Of a stretch of 64,000 nt of DNA, positions 1 through 9,803 are shown piece after piece (position 1 is the first letter of the stretch; each line of letters opens with the position of its first letter). Origin of the DNA: SbD1 sp049300095 (lineage in GTDB: Bacteria > Desulfobacterota > Syntrophobacteria > Syntrophobacterales > Syntrophobacteraceae); assembly GCA_049300095.1 (NCBI GenBank), contig JBAQYM010000202.1, positions 1-64,000 on the forward strand, read 5' to 3'. Under the pieces are notes generated by a model. That model was not told the DNA's origin. It did not search any database and saw only the letters and a program-made list of their open reading frames with translations. A program made the translations under genes and the position numbers.

Positions 1-464
1 AGAAGATTTCACTCCCTGGATACTTCTATAATTCAGATAACTGCCGTTCGCCACGTTTATTTTTGGCGACAATCATCGCCGGTGAGAATGCGGGGCAGGG
101 CGGTCAAACCGGGGCTGTTGCCGAAAGAAATATTCCGGCTGTGCGACCATGCAGCCGGACGTGAGTCCCCCTCCCCGCGATGGGATCGGTTAGGGGAGGG
201 TGTTAAATTTTCAAGTACTTACGACCCCCTCCCCCAGCCCCTCCCGCCAAGGGAGGGGAGACCTCCGCCCTGTTTTGGCCATACCTGTCGTAATTTTTGC
301 ATTTGAGCAACAGCCCGTACCGCCTTTCCCCGTATCGCCGAGCGTTCCAACCAGGCGTCGCCTTCCGCCCGGAACGCACGCAAACCCGTGTGAACACCTT
401 GAAAGTCCGACCGAGGAGATATACTTTAGCGTCGACTCAAATCTATTCGCCGAGGAGAATTGCT
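1..464. other. Intergenic leader, no convincing gene
   Basis: I see no coding region here that stands out from chance frames. The stretch 164-262 holds C-tracts and G-tracts (CCCCTCCCC near 170, GGGGAGGG near 194, CCCCCTCCCCC near 226, GGGAGGGGAG near 253) that can pair with each other and resemble the low-complexity intergenic repeats common in GC-rich genomes. The upstream edge of the window cuts whatever precedes it. Confidence 0.5.
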
Positions 465-809
465 ATGCAAACGAATAAGCAGTGGGTTACATTGGGTAAA
501 GGATTAGTCTTTCTGGTGTTTCTATTCGGATTCGCCTTTATCCCCGCGGCAAGTCACCACGTGTTGGCGGCGGGCGATCTTACCAAGCCCGTCATTTTAG
601 CGGGCGTCATCACCTTTGCCGAGTCCGACGGCACGTTTACCATGCAGGCCTCGGACGGCTCGGTGGTGCTGTTTTATGCGCGCAAGGACACGAAAATATC
701 GGCAGGCGGCAAGGCGGCCAAGGTAGCCGACGTGAAGGCCGGGGCCACGGTGCAGGTTGTCTACATCCCTCAATCCAAAACGGCCGTCGAAATTCAGATC
801 TTGCCGTGA
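465..809 (+). CDS. Secreted small protein, DUF5666-like
   Basis: A 114-residue protein. The ATG at 465 is preceded by GAGGAG at 453-458 at good spacing, so the longer in-frame extension back to 297 is unlikely to be translated. Residues about 10-35 form a hydrophobic signal segment ending near VLAAG, so the mature protein should be periplasmic or secreted. The mature part alternates short beta-type stretches with the pattern G-x-I-T-F..DGTFTM..GSVV..DTKI..G..V.VVY, which resembles the small OB-fold-like DUF5666 repeat; this is a pattern judgement, not a search. It is convergent with the copper efflux operon and shares a bidirectional terminator with it. No enzymatic residues are recognisable. 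Confidence 0.7.
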   Translation: MQTNKQWVTLGKGLVFLVFLFGFAFIPAASHHVLAAGDLTKPVILAGVITFAESDGTFTMQASDGSVVLFYARKDTKISAGGKAAKVADVKAGATVQVVYIPQSKTAVEIQILP

Positions 810-861
810 TCCCGCGATCTTGAACGACCGGTTTCCGGCGCTCGCCGCTCATCACTCATGC

Positions 862-893
862 AAAACAGGGGCTGATTTCACAGCCCCTGTTTT
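862..893. terminator. Bidirectional rho-independent terminator
   Basis: A perfect 13-bp inverted repeat, AAAACAGGGGCTG at 862-874 and CAGCCCCTGTTTT at 881-893, with a 6-base loop. The T-run on one strand and the A-run on the other allow it to stop both the small secreted gene on the plus strand and the cusA-like gene on the minus strand. Confidence 0.85.
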
Positions 894-906
894 CCCGTCC
901 CTGATT

Positions 907-3900
907 TTATTCCCCGGCGTCGATATTGGAGACGGCCAGCTTTTTCTTCAGATCGAAATGCCATTTCCAGGTTTCATATATTGCCGGATAGACGAGCAGT
1001 TCGAGGAGAAATGAAGTAAATATGCCGCCTATCATGGGTGCGGCGATGCGCTTCATGACGTCCGACCCCGTCCCGATGGACCACATTATCGGCACCAGCC
1101 CGAGGAAGGTGGTGGCCACGGTCATGAACTTCGGGCGCAACCGCCGGGCCGCCCCATACCGGATGGCTTCCCGAAGATCGGCCAGAGAGTGCAGCCGGTT
1201 CTTCTTCTTGGCCGACTCATAGGCAAGGTCGAGGTAGAGGAGCATGAAAACCCCGGTTTCCGCATCCACGCCAAGCAGGGCTATCAGGCCCACCCAGACG
1301 GCCAGGCTCATGTTGTACCCGAGCAGGTAGAGGAACCAGAGGGCCCCTATGGCCGAGAAGGGCACGGCAAGCAGCACGATGAAGGTTTTCGCCGCCGAGC
1401 GCGTATTCAAATAGAGCAGCAGAAAAATCAGGCAAAGCGTAATCGGAACGACGACGGTCAGTTTCTCCCTGACGCGCTGAATCGCCTCATACTGGCCGCT
1501 CCAGGATATGGCATACCCCGCTGGCAGCGGGATTTTGTCCCGAATGAGCTGGGCAGCCTCCTCGACATACCCGTTCAGGTCGCGATCCGCGATGTCCACA
1601 TAAACATAGCCGGTGAGCAGGCCATCCTCGTCGCGGATCATCGAAGGGCCGCTGACCGCCCGAATTGTGGCGAGCTGTGAGAGCGGAATCTGCCGCTGGC
1701 CGGATGAAGCGGGGACCAGGACGCGGTCGAGCGCTCCCCAGTCGCCCCGGAAATCGGGTTTGTAGCGCACATTCACCGGGTAGCGTTCCCGGCCCTCGAC
1801 GGTCGTCGTGACGTTCTCGCCGCCGATGGCATTCTGAATCACCGCCTGCGCCTCATCGATGCTGATATTGTATCGGGCAAGCTCCTCGCGGTTCCATTCG
1901 AAATTGAGAAAAAAGCCGCTGCCGGTGCGCTCGGCAAAAACGCTCCGTGTCCCCGCAACGCCGGGCAGGAGCGATTCAACCTGTATGCCGATATCCTCGA
2001 TGACCTGGAGGTCGGCCCCCGATATCTTAAGCCCGACGGGCGTCCTCAAGCCGGTGCTCAGCATCTCGATCCGCCCTTTAATGGGCATCGTCCAACTGTT
2101 GGAAAGCCCCGGAAGCTTAAGCGCCTCGTCCATGCGAGCGATCAGCTCTTCCTGGGAGATATGGTCGGGGGAGATGCGGCGGAAAACGGGCTTGATAAAT
2201 TCGGGGGCCCACGAATACCAGGTATCGATCTTGGGCCATTGCGATTTGGGCTTGAGGGTAATCAGGGTTTCGATCATCGAAGGCGGCGCGGGATCGGTCG
2301 AAGTCTGGGCCCTTCCCGCCTTACCCAGAACACGCTCGACCTCCGGAAACTGCCGGATAATCCTGTCGGTCATCTGCAGGACCCTTTGGGCCTCGGTGAT
2401 GGATATTCCGGGCATCGTGGAGGGCATGTAGAGGATCGAGCCTTCCTCGAGGGGCGGCATAAACTCGGCGCCGATTTTACTGTAAACGGGTATCGTAATC
2501 GCCATGAGCGCCAGCGCGGTCCCGAATACCACCCACTTGCGGTGCAGCGTCCATTCCACAACCGGTTCGTATATCCGGATGAGCGTGCGGCTTATCCAAT
2601 GTTCTCTTTCGGGCCGTATCCTGCCGACCACGACCGTATTGGCGGCGCGGCAAAGCCAGAGCGGCTTGAAGCTAAAGTTCCGGGCATGCGTCAAAAGCAC
2701 TCGCAGGGCCGGGTCGAGCGTTATGGTCAAGAACGCCGCGACGAACATGGACAGGTTCTTCGTGTAGGCGAGCGGCTTGAACATCCGTCCTTCCTGCGCT
2801 TCGAGGGTCAGGATGGGAAGGAACGATACCGCTATTACCAGCAGCGCGAAAAAGCTGGGGCCGCCCACCTCTTTTACGGCGCTGATGACCACCTCCCGCT
2901 GGTCGCCGACCGACCCCGCGCTCTGCCAATCCTCGAGTTTCTTATGGGTCTGTTCCACCACCACGATCGCGGCGTCGACAAGCGCGCCGATGGCAATGGC
3001 GATGCCGCCAAGGGACATGATATTGGCGCTCACCCCCATCATCCGGAACGGAATAAACGAGATCAATACCGCGACCGGAATGGTGATAATCGGAATGAGC
3101 GCGCTCGGAATGTGCCCCAGGAAAAGCAGGATCACCAGGGACACGGTCAGGATGACCTCGAGGATAGTGTATTTCAAGTTGTCGATGGATCGTTTGATAA
3201 GCTCCGAGCGGTCATAGATGGGTACTATCTTTAAGCCCGCGGGAAGACCGGGCTCGATTTCCCTGATCTTTCTCTTGACGCGTTCTATCACATCCAGGGC
3301 GTTCTGGCCTTGCCGCATGACCACAATTCCCGAGACGACCTCACCCGCCCCATCGAGGTCGGCAACCCCTCGCCGCAGGTCCGGGCCGAGTTCGACCTGC
3401 CCGATGTCCTTGACGCGAATCGGGGTGCCCGTATCGCTGGCGCTCAGGACGATGTTCTCGAAATCGCCGATCGAGCGGGCATATCCTTTTCCACGGACCA
3501 TGTACTCGGTCCCGCCGAATTCGAGCAGCCGCCCGCCGGCGTCGTTGTTGCCGCCCCGAACGGCTTCGACGACGCGGTTAATGGACACCCCGTAGGCGAG
3601 GAGGCGGTTCGGGTCGATGTTGACCTGGTACTGCTTTTCGAACCCGCCTATGGGCGCCACCTCGGCAACGCCCGGAACGGACTTGAGATAGTAGCGCAGA
3701 TACCAGTCCTGAAAAGAGCGCATCTCGGCGAGGCTGTATTTTCCGGAGCCATCGACCAGGACATACTGGTAGATCCACCCCAGACCGGTTGCGTCGGGTC
3801 CGAGTTCGGTTGTGACCCCCTTGGGCAGCCTCGGCAAAACGCCGGAAAGGTATTCCAGGGTGCGCGATCTTGCCCAGTATATGTCCGTCCCGTCCTCGAA

Positions 3901-4185
3901 AATGACATAAACATAGGAGTAGCCGAAATCGGAAAAGCCGCGGACCGACTTGACCCTGGGCGCTCCGAGCAGCGAGGTCACGATCGGATAGGTTACCTGG
4001 TCTTCAATGATGTCGGGGCTGCGGTCCCACCGCGAATATACGATGACCTGAGTGTCGCTCAGGTCGGGAATGGCATCGAGCGTCAGGTGTCTCATCGACC
4101 ACCAGCCTCCCAGCGACGCCACCAGCACCAGGGCAAGGACGAGAAAGCGGTTGTTGGCCGAAAATTCGATTATTCGGTTAATCAT
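907..4185 (-). CDS. cusA: CusA-type heavy-metal RND efflux pump
   Basis: An inner-membrane RND permease of 1092 residues, the usual length for the heavy-metal (HME) branch. It expels Cu(I)/Ag(I), or a related divalent metal, with a periplasmic adaptor and an outer-membrane channel. It starts MINRIIEFSANN and has the twofold RND layout: a first transmembrane helix, a large periplasmic loop, a helix bundle with the proton-relay stretch IGALVDAAIVVVE near residue 400, then the same again. EFMPPLEEGSILYMPSTMPG in the second half is typical of CusA, and nearby methionines could be pump-path ligands. It lies 82 nt downstream of the adaptor gene. No TolC-like partner is adjacent. Metal specificity (copper rather than cobalt/zinc) rests on the multicopper oxidase neighbour and the adaptor's metal-binding domains, so the symbol is tentative. 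Confidence 0.88.
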   Translation of the reverse strand: MINRIIEFSANNRFLVLALVLVASLGGWWSMRHLTLDAIPDLSDTQVIVYSRWDRSPDIIEDQVTYPIVTSLLGAPRVKSVRGFSDFGYSYVYVIFEDGTDIYWARSRTLEYLSGVLPRLPKGVTTELGPDATGLGWIYQYVLVDGSGKYSLAEMRSFQDWYLRYYLKSVPGVAEVAPIGGFEKQYQVNIDPNRLLAYGVSINRVVEAVRGGNNDAGGRLLEFGGTEYMVRGKGYARSIGDFENIVLSASDTGTPIRVKDIGQVELGPDLRRGVADLDGAGEVVSGIVVMRQGQNALDVIERVKRKIREIEPGLPAGLKIVPIYDRSELIKRSIDNLKYTILEVILTVSLVILLFLGHIPSALIPIITIPVAVLISFIPFRMMGVSANIMSLGGIAIAIGALVDAAIVVVEQTHKKLEDWQSAGSVGDQREVVISAVKEVGGPSFFALLVIAVSFLPILTLEAQEGRMFKPLAYTKNLSMFVAAFLTITLDPALRVLLTHARNFSFKPLWLCRAANTVVVGRIRPEREHWISRTLIRIYEPVVEWTLHRKWVVFGTALALMAITIPVYSKIGAEFMPPLEEGSILYMPSTMPGISITEAQRVLQMTDRIIRQFPEVERVLGKAGRAQTSTDPAPPSMIETLITLKPKSQWPKIDTWYSWAPEFIKPVFRRISPDHISQEELIARMDEALKLPGLSNSWTMPIKGRIEMLSTGLRTPVGLKISGADLQVIEDIGIQVESLLPGVAGTRSVFAERTGSGFFLNFEWNREELARYNISIDEAQAVIQNAIGGENVTTTVEGRERYPVNVRYKPDFRGDWGALDRVLVPASSGQRQIPLSQLATIRAVSGPSMIRDEDGLLTGYVYVDIADRDLNGYVEEAAQLIRDKIPLPAGYAISWSGQYEAIQRVREKLTVVVPITLCLIFLLLYLNTRSAAKTFIVLLAVPFSAIGALWFLYLLGYNMSLAVWVGLIALLGVDAETGVFMLLYLDLAYESAKKKNRLHSLADLREAIRYGAARRLRPKFMTVATTFLGLVPIMWSIGTGSDVMKRIAAPMIGGIFTSFLLELLVYPAIYETWKWHFDLKKKLAVSNIDAGE

Positions 4186-4267
4186 TGGCGTCCTCTCGCC
4201 GCGCGATATCCTTAATGCGCCGCATTCCAGGGAAATCCCCAGCCCAACTTTCGTTTGTGGGACCTGA

Positions 4268-6259
4268 TCACCAGATTTTTTTCAGATCAAATTCCGCTTG
4301 TTTCTTTGCAGGGGCAGACATGCCCAGGGAGCCGCCATGCGCCGAGTTGGCATCCGCGGCATTATGTTCGGACGCGTCCCGCTCTCCCGTGGAGAGGGAA
4401 TGGTCCTCTGAAGGGGCCGCGCCAAGCGGGGCGGCGGGTCTTACGGCATTGTCCTTCATCGGTACGGAGGGCGGCATTGTCGAGATTGAATGGTCGGGTT
4501 CGGTTTGCCCGGCAGCCTGACCCGGCCCCTGGGACATAGGCGCATCGGTTACCGGGGGAGATCCGGGGGAGTGCTTCCCGGCCAGAAAGGGTCCCGGATG
4601 GGCTGCAAATCGCTTTTTGCATGTGTTGGAGCAAAAATAGTACGTGTTGCCGAGATACTCGAGTTGTCTCTCCAGCGCCTTGGCCTTGGAAACCACGACA
4701 GTCATGGAGCAGACAGGGCAGTAGTCGAATTTCTTCTCGCCGCGAACGGAGGATACCTTCTCACCCGCGGGGTGCGAATGGCCGTGATGTCCTGTGTCCG
4801 GTGAGACGCTTGGCGGCTTGGCAGTCTTGTCTTTCTCATTCTTGAACTGCGTGACGCACTCGTTCGAGCAGAAATAAAAGGTCTTCCCATCCAGATCGAC
4901 CGTCCTGCCCTCGGCCTTGGCCTTGCCTTCGGCCACTTCCATGCCGCAGGAGGGGCACTTGCCGAGCTTCCCGCTCAGGCCGGCCCGGGCCAACTTCATC
5001 CGGCTCTCGGAGTCGAGGAGGAAGTTGCCCGCGACCACGATCTTCTCGCCCGGCGAAAGCCCCTCGACAATCTGGATCCGCCCGCTCAGGCGCCATCCCG
5101 TCTCGACGCTCCTGGGCTCGAAGTAGCCGTTGCCCAGATCGACATAGACAACCCTTCTCGTCCCCGAATCGATAACGGCATCCGCGGGGACTGAAACAGC
5201 CGGAGGGAGCGCGGCCATGACTTCGACGTCAACGAACATGTCGGGCCTTAGGATAAAGTCCGGATTGTCGACATCGAGGCGAATTTTGAGCGTGCGGGAA
5301 ACAGGATCGAATTGAGGCGGCACTTCGCTTATCGATGCCTCGAACACCTTGCCCTGCAGCGGGAGCCTCACCCGCACCGCCGACCCGGGCGAGATGAACC
5401 CGGCCTCGGATTCGAACATGTCGGCAAGGACCCAGACGTGGCTCAAGTCGGCAAGTCGAAACAGGTCGGAGTTTTTTTCAATCCGCTGTCCGGGAGATAT
5501 ATTCCTTTGAAGCACGAGGGAGGTGGCGGGCGCATAAATGAAAATTTCACGCGTGTACTGCCTCGTGCGCGCCAGTTCTTCGATTTGCTGTTTTGCCATG
5601 CCGAGGGTCTCGAGGTTCTCGATAGCCGACTGAAGCTGGGAATTGCTGAAAGCCTGCTTTTGTTGGGGATAATCGGGGTCGGGCTCATCTTCGCTGGGCT
5701 GGAGCCGGTCGAATGTATTTAGCGCATAAAAATAACCCTGCTGGGCGGACAGAAATTCCCTGCTGAAAAAGGATGCAATGGCTTCATCCTTCATCACCAG
5801 GCTTCCGGTGGAACTGTTGAGCAGGCTTCTTACTATGCCGTCTGTAATGGTGCTCAGACGGTATGTGCGGTCCTCGTCGGGCACGACCCTGCCCAACGTC
5901 CTGAGCGTGTGCGTGAAAGGGGTCTGTTCGACGGTTTCCGTCCGTACGCCGATAATCTGCTGTTTTTCGAGGCTTATCCTGATGTTGCCCGTGGAGAGGG
6001 CGGGATTTTTGCCGGATTCGCCACGCGATTGGTCGTCGTCCGCGTATACCGGCTCCATTTTCATGCCGCAGGGCGCGAGCCCGGGCTCGCTCGACGTATG
6101 GGCGGGGTTCATCGGATCGACGTAATAGAGGACGGGGCGTTTGGTTTCGGCCCCCCCCCGACCGGCTGAGCGATGGCCGGACCAGTAACCGACCAGGAAT
6201 AACCCGGCGAAGAGAATGGAAAGCACAATGCCTGGAAGCACTCGTTTCATCATCGCCAT
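4268..6259 (-). CDS. cusB: CusB-like RND adaptor with extra metal-binding domains
   Basis: A periplasmic membrane-fusion adaptor of 663 residues, clearly longer than the roughly 400-residue CusB of enterobacteria. I chose the start at 6259 (MAMMKRV) because AGGAAAGG precedes it at short spacing; an in-frame start 24 nt upstream is possible. After a membrane anchor, residues about 40-70 hold the heavy-metal-binding motif YYVDPMNP...CGMKMEPVY. The adaptor core (hairpin, lipoyl and beta-barrel parts) follows to about 430. Two TRASH/YHS-type modules come next, near 433-480 (CPSCGM...FYFCSNEC) and 512-555 (CPVCSM...YYFCSNTC), then a His/Met/Pro-rich tail. Extra cysteines and methionines suggest metal capture or metallochaperone function. 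It is co-transcribed with the cusA-like gene. Confidence 0.85.
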   Translation of the reverse strand: MAMMKRVLPGIVLSILFAGLFLVGYWSGHRSAGRGGAETKRPVLYYVDPMNPAHTSSEPGLAPCGMKMEPVYADDDQSRGESGKNPALSTGNIRISLEKQQIIGVRTETVEQTPFTHTLRTLGRVVPDEDRTYRLSTITDGIVRSLLNSSTGSLVMKDEAIASFFSREFLSAQQGYFYALNTFDRLQPSEDEPDPDYPQQKQAFSNSQLQSAIENLETLGMAKQQIEELARTRQYTREIFIYAPATSLVLQRNISPGQRIEKNSDLFRLADLSHVWVLADMFESEAGFISPGSAVRVRLPLQGKVFEASISEVPPQFDPVSRTLKIRLDVDNPDFILRPDMFVDVEVMAALPPAVSVPADAVIDSGTRRVVYVDLGNGYFEPRSVETGWRLSGRIQIVEGLSPGEKIVVAGNFLLDSESRMKLARAGLSGKLGKCPSCGMEVAEGKAKAEGRTVDLDGKTFYFCSNECVTQFKNEKDKTAKPPSVSPDTGHHGHSHPAGEKVSSVRGEKKFDYCPVCSMTVVVSKAKALERQLEYLGNTYYFCSNTCKKRFAAHPGPFLAGKHSPGSPPVTDAPMSQGPGQAAGQTEPDHSISTMPPSVPMKDNAVRPAAPLGAAPSEDHSLSTGERDASEHNAADANSAHGGSLGMSAPAKKQAEFDLKKIW

Positions 6260-6461
6260 CAAGCCTTTCCTACCCGTGGGCATGAGACATTATCAGGTAT
6301 CGAGGGCATCCACCCCTGGGGTGAAATCCCCGAGCGGCCCAGGCGCGGCATTGTGCGCCGGACCTTTCGGCCTGGACCGTTTATAACTGTCAGCCTTACT
6401 AAGATACAGGGATTATTACAGAAATTGATCGCGTTTCAAGCGCCGCGCTCAAGAACATGTT

Positions 6462-6491
6462 AAAAAGGACCCCGCAACTGGCGCGGGGTCC
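6462..6491 (-). terminator. Terminator of the multicopper oxidase gene
   Basis: Read on the minus strand: GGACCCCGC, a 7-base loop, GCGGGGTCC, then TTTTT. The 9-bp GC-rich stem followed by a T-run is a canonical intrinsic terminator 58 nt after the oxidase stop codon. It suggests the oxidase is not simply co-transcribed with the adaptor and pump genes downstream. Confidence 0.85.
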
Positions 6492-6548
6492 CTGTTTATG
6501 GCCGACAAATCACGCCGGGCAAGATTATTCTGAATTACCCCGTGGCTG

Positions 6549-8639
6549 TTACGTTACCACCAGGGGCCGCATCATGTCATGCTCCTCGTGTTCGAGGATG
6601 TGGCAGTGGTACACGAACTCGTTGCCGCCCGTCCTCGGACTCGGCGGCACAACAAACGGGAGGCCTGCCGAGAGGTCGAATTTCATTATGACGGCGATTA
6701 CTTCCCCTGGATGCATCTTGAGGGTTTCCTTCCATCCCTTCTCCTGGGCGTCAGGATAGCGCCGCGGCCCGGTATAGGTGGGCGTTCCGTTATAGGCCGC
6801 CACATTGAAAGGCCTTCGCCACAGGACCTGGACATTTACAAGGTGAAAGTGGATGGGGTGGGTGTCCGCACTGATATTGGCGATCTCCCAGATCTCAGTG
6901 GTCCCCGCCGCGACACTCTCCGTCACCGGATCGGTGTAGGCGCGGCCAAACTTACCGGGACTTACCGGGACGTTCGTCCCGATCAACTGGATCAGGCGAC
7001 CAAAGCTATCCACGTCCTCGTTGAGGGTGAGCTGTCTTACGGGAGTTCCCGGAGGCGCGACAGGCCTTCCGGTTGTCGGGTCGTAAGGCGCGAGAAAGGG
7101 GTCTATCCCTGGGGTAAGATCCGTGTTGGGTCCAAGCTGGCGCGGCACATCGCCCGGGGCGGTTATCGTCGTGCCCACGTTGAAGCGCATGATCTGCCGC
7201 GTATCCGGACCGAAGCCGGCCCTCGAAGAGGCGTAGACTTTCGGGTTGCCGAAGAAGAAGTCGGCGAACGGATCTCCATTGGGAAACGGGGCCGGGGCAT
7301 CATTGTAGAGAATGATCTTCTGGCCCGCAAAATTTTTGAAGTCGACTATGAGGTCCCAGCGCTCGGCGTTACCCGTAATGAGGCTGCCGCTATAGACCGG
7401 GTTGCCGCTTCCGTCGACCGTTACCTGGAACGGGACATTGGCTGCTTGCCAATACGGGTTCTTGAGAAAGCCCCCTTCGGTTCCGAGCACCAGGAAGGCG
7501 GGCCCCGCGACATTTGTCGGCACAAAAGTGCCGCCCGGGCCGGGGACCAGGGTGATTCCGTCCGCGCTTCCGTCATCGACATACAACTGCAAGTTCAAAA
7601 AGCGTGAATTACAGGCGTTCAGTATGCGAAACCTGTATCTTCTCGGCTCCACCACCGCCTCCGGATAAACCACCCCGTTGGTGAGCATGGTGTCCCCGAA
7701 CATTTCCGGGACGACGGAGGGATCGACAGCAGGCGCGGCGCTATTGATGTGGGGATACCACATGGTGCCGCGAGTCGTCCCCTTCGTCCAGGTCGGGTCA
7801 ACCGTCAAAATGTTTTTCTCATTTACAAAGACCTTGTCCTGAATAACAATCGGTATCTCATTGCCCCCGTTCTCGATAAAATCGGGCAGGCCCAGGTTTC
7901 TGAGATTACCCTCGAAAGTATCCCGGATTATATAGGCGGTGGCCAATCCCGCATAGGCATTCAGCCTCGTGGTTCCGATCGCGTGGTCGTGGTACCACAG
8001 GAGCCTGGCGCTTTGATCGTTGGGGTAGTAGTATTCGCCTTCATTCTTGAGAGCGGTTGGATTCAATACCTGGTTATTCAGAAAGCTCGCTCCATGGTTG
8101 TTGGATACGCCAAACCAGTCAAACGGCCCTCCGTCGCTGATCCAGGGCACCAACCCGCCGTGCAGGTGGATAGCCGCGCGGTTCTGCGGCCGTTGCGCCC
8201 CCGGTATGGTGAGATCGACGGGCAGGATATGGGTAAAGGGGAGTTGGTTGTTGAAAGTGAACTGGAGCGGTGTCCCTCTGTTTACCACGACAATCCCGCC
8301 CAGATGCTTCGGCGGTTGGACTCCCCCGCCCAGGGGGACCCTGGGGTTGTATCCCCAAAGCGTTGTGGGCCCGAGATTGGGATGCAGCGTATCCGTAAAC
8401 TGCAGCATATCCACAGTGCAATGGGTGACATTTGTTACGGGCGCCTGAAAGGCATCCGGCGCTACGATGGGTATCCCGCCCGGACCGACTCCGCGTAACG
8501 GCTGTACGAATTTCCTCAGGAGCGGACTCTTGGCTGCAAACGCGCTGGTGGGAAACGAGAGAAGCCCCGTCCCCAGCGCCCCGGCCGCCACTCCCGACAT
8601 TACCGAAAGCCTGATAAACTCCCTTCTTGTCATCCTCAT
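6549..8639 (-). CDS. Tat-exported multicopper oxidase
   Basis: A blue-copper oxidase of 696 residues that would couple substrate oxidation (often Cu(I) or phenolics) to reduction of O2 to water in the periplasm. The start MRMTRREFIRLS is a twin-arginine signal with a hydrophobic stretch to about residue 35. The copper ligand motifs are visible in order: HLHGG near 158, WYHDHA near 212, HPIHFH near 590, and the C-terminal T1/trinuclear motif HCHILEHEEHDMM near 678, so all four expected segments are intact. It resembles the CotA/bilirubin-oxidase branch by length. It sits upstream of the CusB/CusA genes on the same strand but has its own terminator. Role in copper tolerance is inferred from context. 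Confidence 0.9.
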   Translation of the reverse strand: MRMTRREFIRLSVMSGVAAGALGTGLLSFPTSAFAAKSPLLRKFVQPLRGVGPGGIPIVAPDAFQAPVTNVTHCTVDMLQFTDTLHPNLGPTTLWGYNPRVPLGGGVQPPKHLGGIVVVNRGTPLQFTFNNQLPFTHILPVDLTIPGAQRPQNRAAIHLHGGLVPWISDGGPFDWFGVSNNHGASFLNNQVLNPTALKNEGEYYYPNDQSARLLWYHDHAIGTTRLNAYAGLATAYIIRDTFEGNLRNLGLPDFIENGGNEIPIVIQDKVFVNEKNILTVDPTWTKGTTRGTMWYPHINSAAPAVDPSVVPEMFGDTMLTNGVVYPEAVVEPRRYRFRILNACNSRFLNLQLYVDDGSADGITLVPGPGGTFVPTNVAGPAFLVLGTEGGFLKNPYWQAANVPFQVTVDGSGNPVYSGSLITGNAERWDLIVDFKNFAGQKIILYNDAPAPFPNGDPFADFFFGNPKVYASSRAGFGPDTRQIMRFNVGTTITAPGDVPRQLGPNTDLTPGIDPFLAPYDPTTGRPVAPPGTPVRQLTLNEDVDSFGRLIQLIGTNVPVSPGKFGRAYTDPVTESVAAGTTEIWEIANISADTHPIHFHLVNVQVLWRRPFNVAAYNGTPTYTGPRRYPDAQEKGWKETLKMHPGEVIAVIMKFDLSAGLPFVVPPSPRTGGNEFVYHCHILEHEEHDMMRPLVVT

Positions 8640-9803
8640 GTTTCATCTCCTCCGTGTTGCGGTGATTCGATCCATCTTTCTTGCCGAAGCTCAACTTCCC
8701 GCCGATGAGTCGGGCGTGGGTTGTTCACGGCCGGTCGCGCAGCCGGGCGACCGGGGGAGGGCCGCACACGCCTCCCAAAACCTGCTTGGTGTGGGCCTTA
8801 CCGGCAGTTCACGCTGCCCGGAGGATGCCGGAGAAACAGTTCGGCATCCAAAGCCCGCTTGCGTCGGTTTCACAATCGACGGGCACTGGCAGGCCAGAAA
8901 AAGGTAATACATAACCTCTGCCGCGTGTTCCCGGCCAAGGGGTTTGAGAGATGCTTTTCCTGCGATCATACTCTCTGCTACCGTTTTTAATCAGGTTGTG
9001 GGGAAGTTTCAATCAGGTGAACTAGGTATTTTGTGGACCGCTGACATGTATATGTATAAACAAGATAATTCAGAGGCGCTTAACGCCCGCATCGTTTATC
9101 ATTGACGCTCAAAACAAGGCCTGTATGTCGCCTGTATCAATTGGCGACGGCAGGAGAAATTGTTGCCGCCGCACCCACGGCCTTGCCTGTGCCCGCCCAT
9201 GGATGGGATGGGAAACTGCGCCCCTGGCGTGATGCGGAGTGCGACCGGGCTAGAACGCTCCGGATGTGATAGAACGCGTCAAGACAAAGATCGGGGTAGG
9301 GGAAGCCGCCCCTGGCCGGAAGATACGAAGCGGGAAGGAGATCGTTTCGGAGGGAGAACCATATATGCCGGAGATGAGATTCCGTGCTCTTTCAGGGGGC
9401 TTTTCCTGCCGCACATACCGAGATAGGTGCTTGGAATGGTTACTGATGTCGTTGGATTGCCCTTTAAGGGAGGGACCTGATCTTATGGACTTGGCGGGAG
9501 ACGGCGGCTTGCAGGCTAAATCCACACGAAAACAGTATATTTAGTCCGGCGATCCCGACCTACTGTGGTTACCGGTGGCCTGAAAGTTCTATTCCCTCTT
9601 GGGAACCGCAACGTAATAACTGTTACATTTCGTGAGTTCGTTCGTAGTTCGTAATTCGTAGGATGGGTGGAGCGCCCCGCGCAACCCATCGCCTCAGGAG
9701 TGTGTGATGGGTTGCGGGCGCTCCACCCATCCTACGCGATCCTGCGCGATACATCGAGCTTTCATGAAATGCAAAGGTGATTACGTTGCGGTCACTTACA
9801 GCT
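8640..9803. other. 1.16-kb intergenic region without a supported gene
   Basis: Several frames of 60-100 codons are open on both strands, but none has a good ribosome-binding site and recognisable protein pattern. The segment 8940-9160 is more AT-rich than its surroundings and probably contains the promoter of the multicopper oxidase, though I cannot place it with confidence. The long inverted repeat at 9657-9736 is listed separately. Confidence 0.5.
9657..9736. repeat. Long imperfect inverted repeat
   Basis: The left arm at 9657-9690 and the right arm at 9706-9736 both start CGTAGGATGGGTGGAGCG from their outer ends and read inward to AACCCATC, with a 3-nt length difference and a 15-nt loop. 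The extruded hairpin would have about 30 bp of stem. Elements with this look are dispersed in many proteobacterial genomes; whether it is a REP/MITE-type element or a transcript 3' end for lexA cannot be told here. There is no clear T-run. Confidence 0.75.

Noticed and set aside
2161..4215. Long plus-strand open frames (about 300-350 codons) opposite the cusA-like gene
   Set aside because: They mirror a strongly supported RND pump in GC-rich sequence; their translations are His/Arg/Gly-rich without family motifs or ribosome-binding sites.
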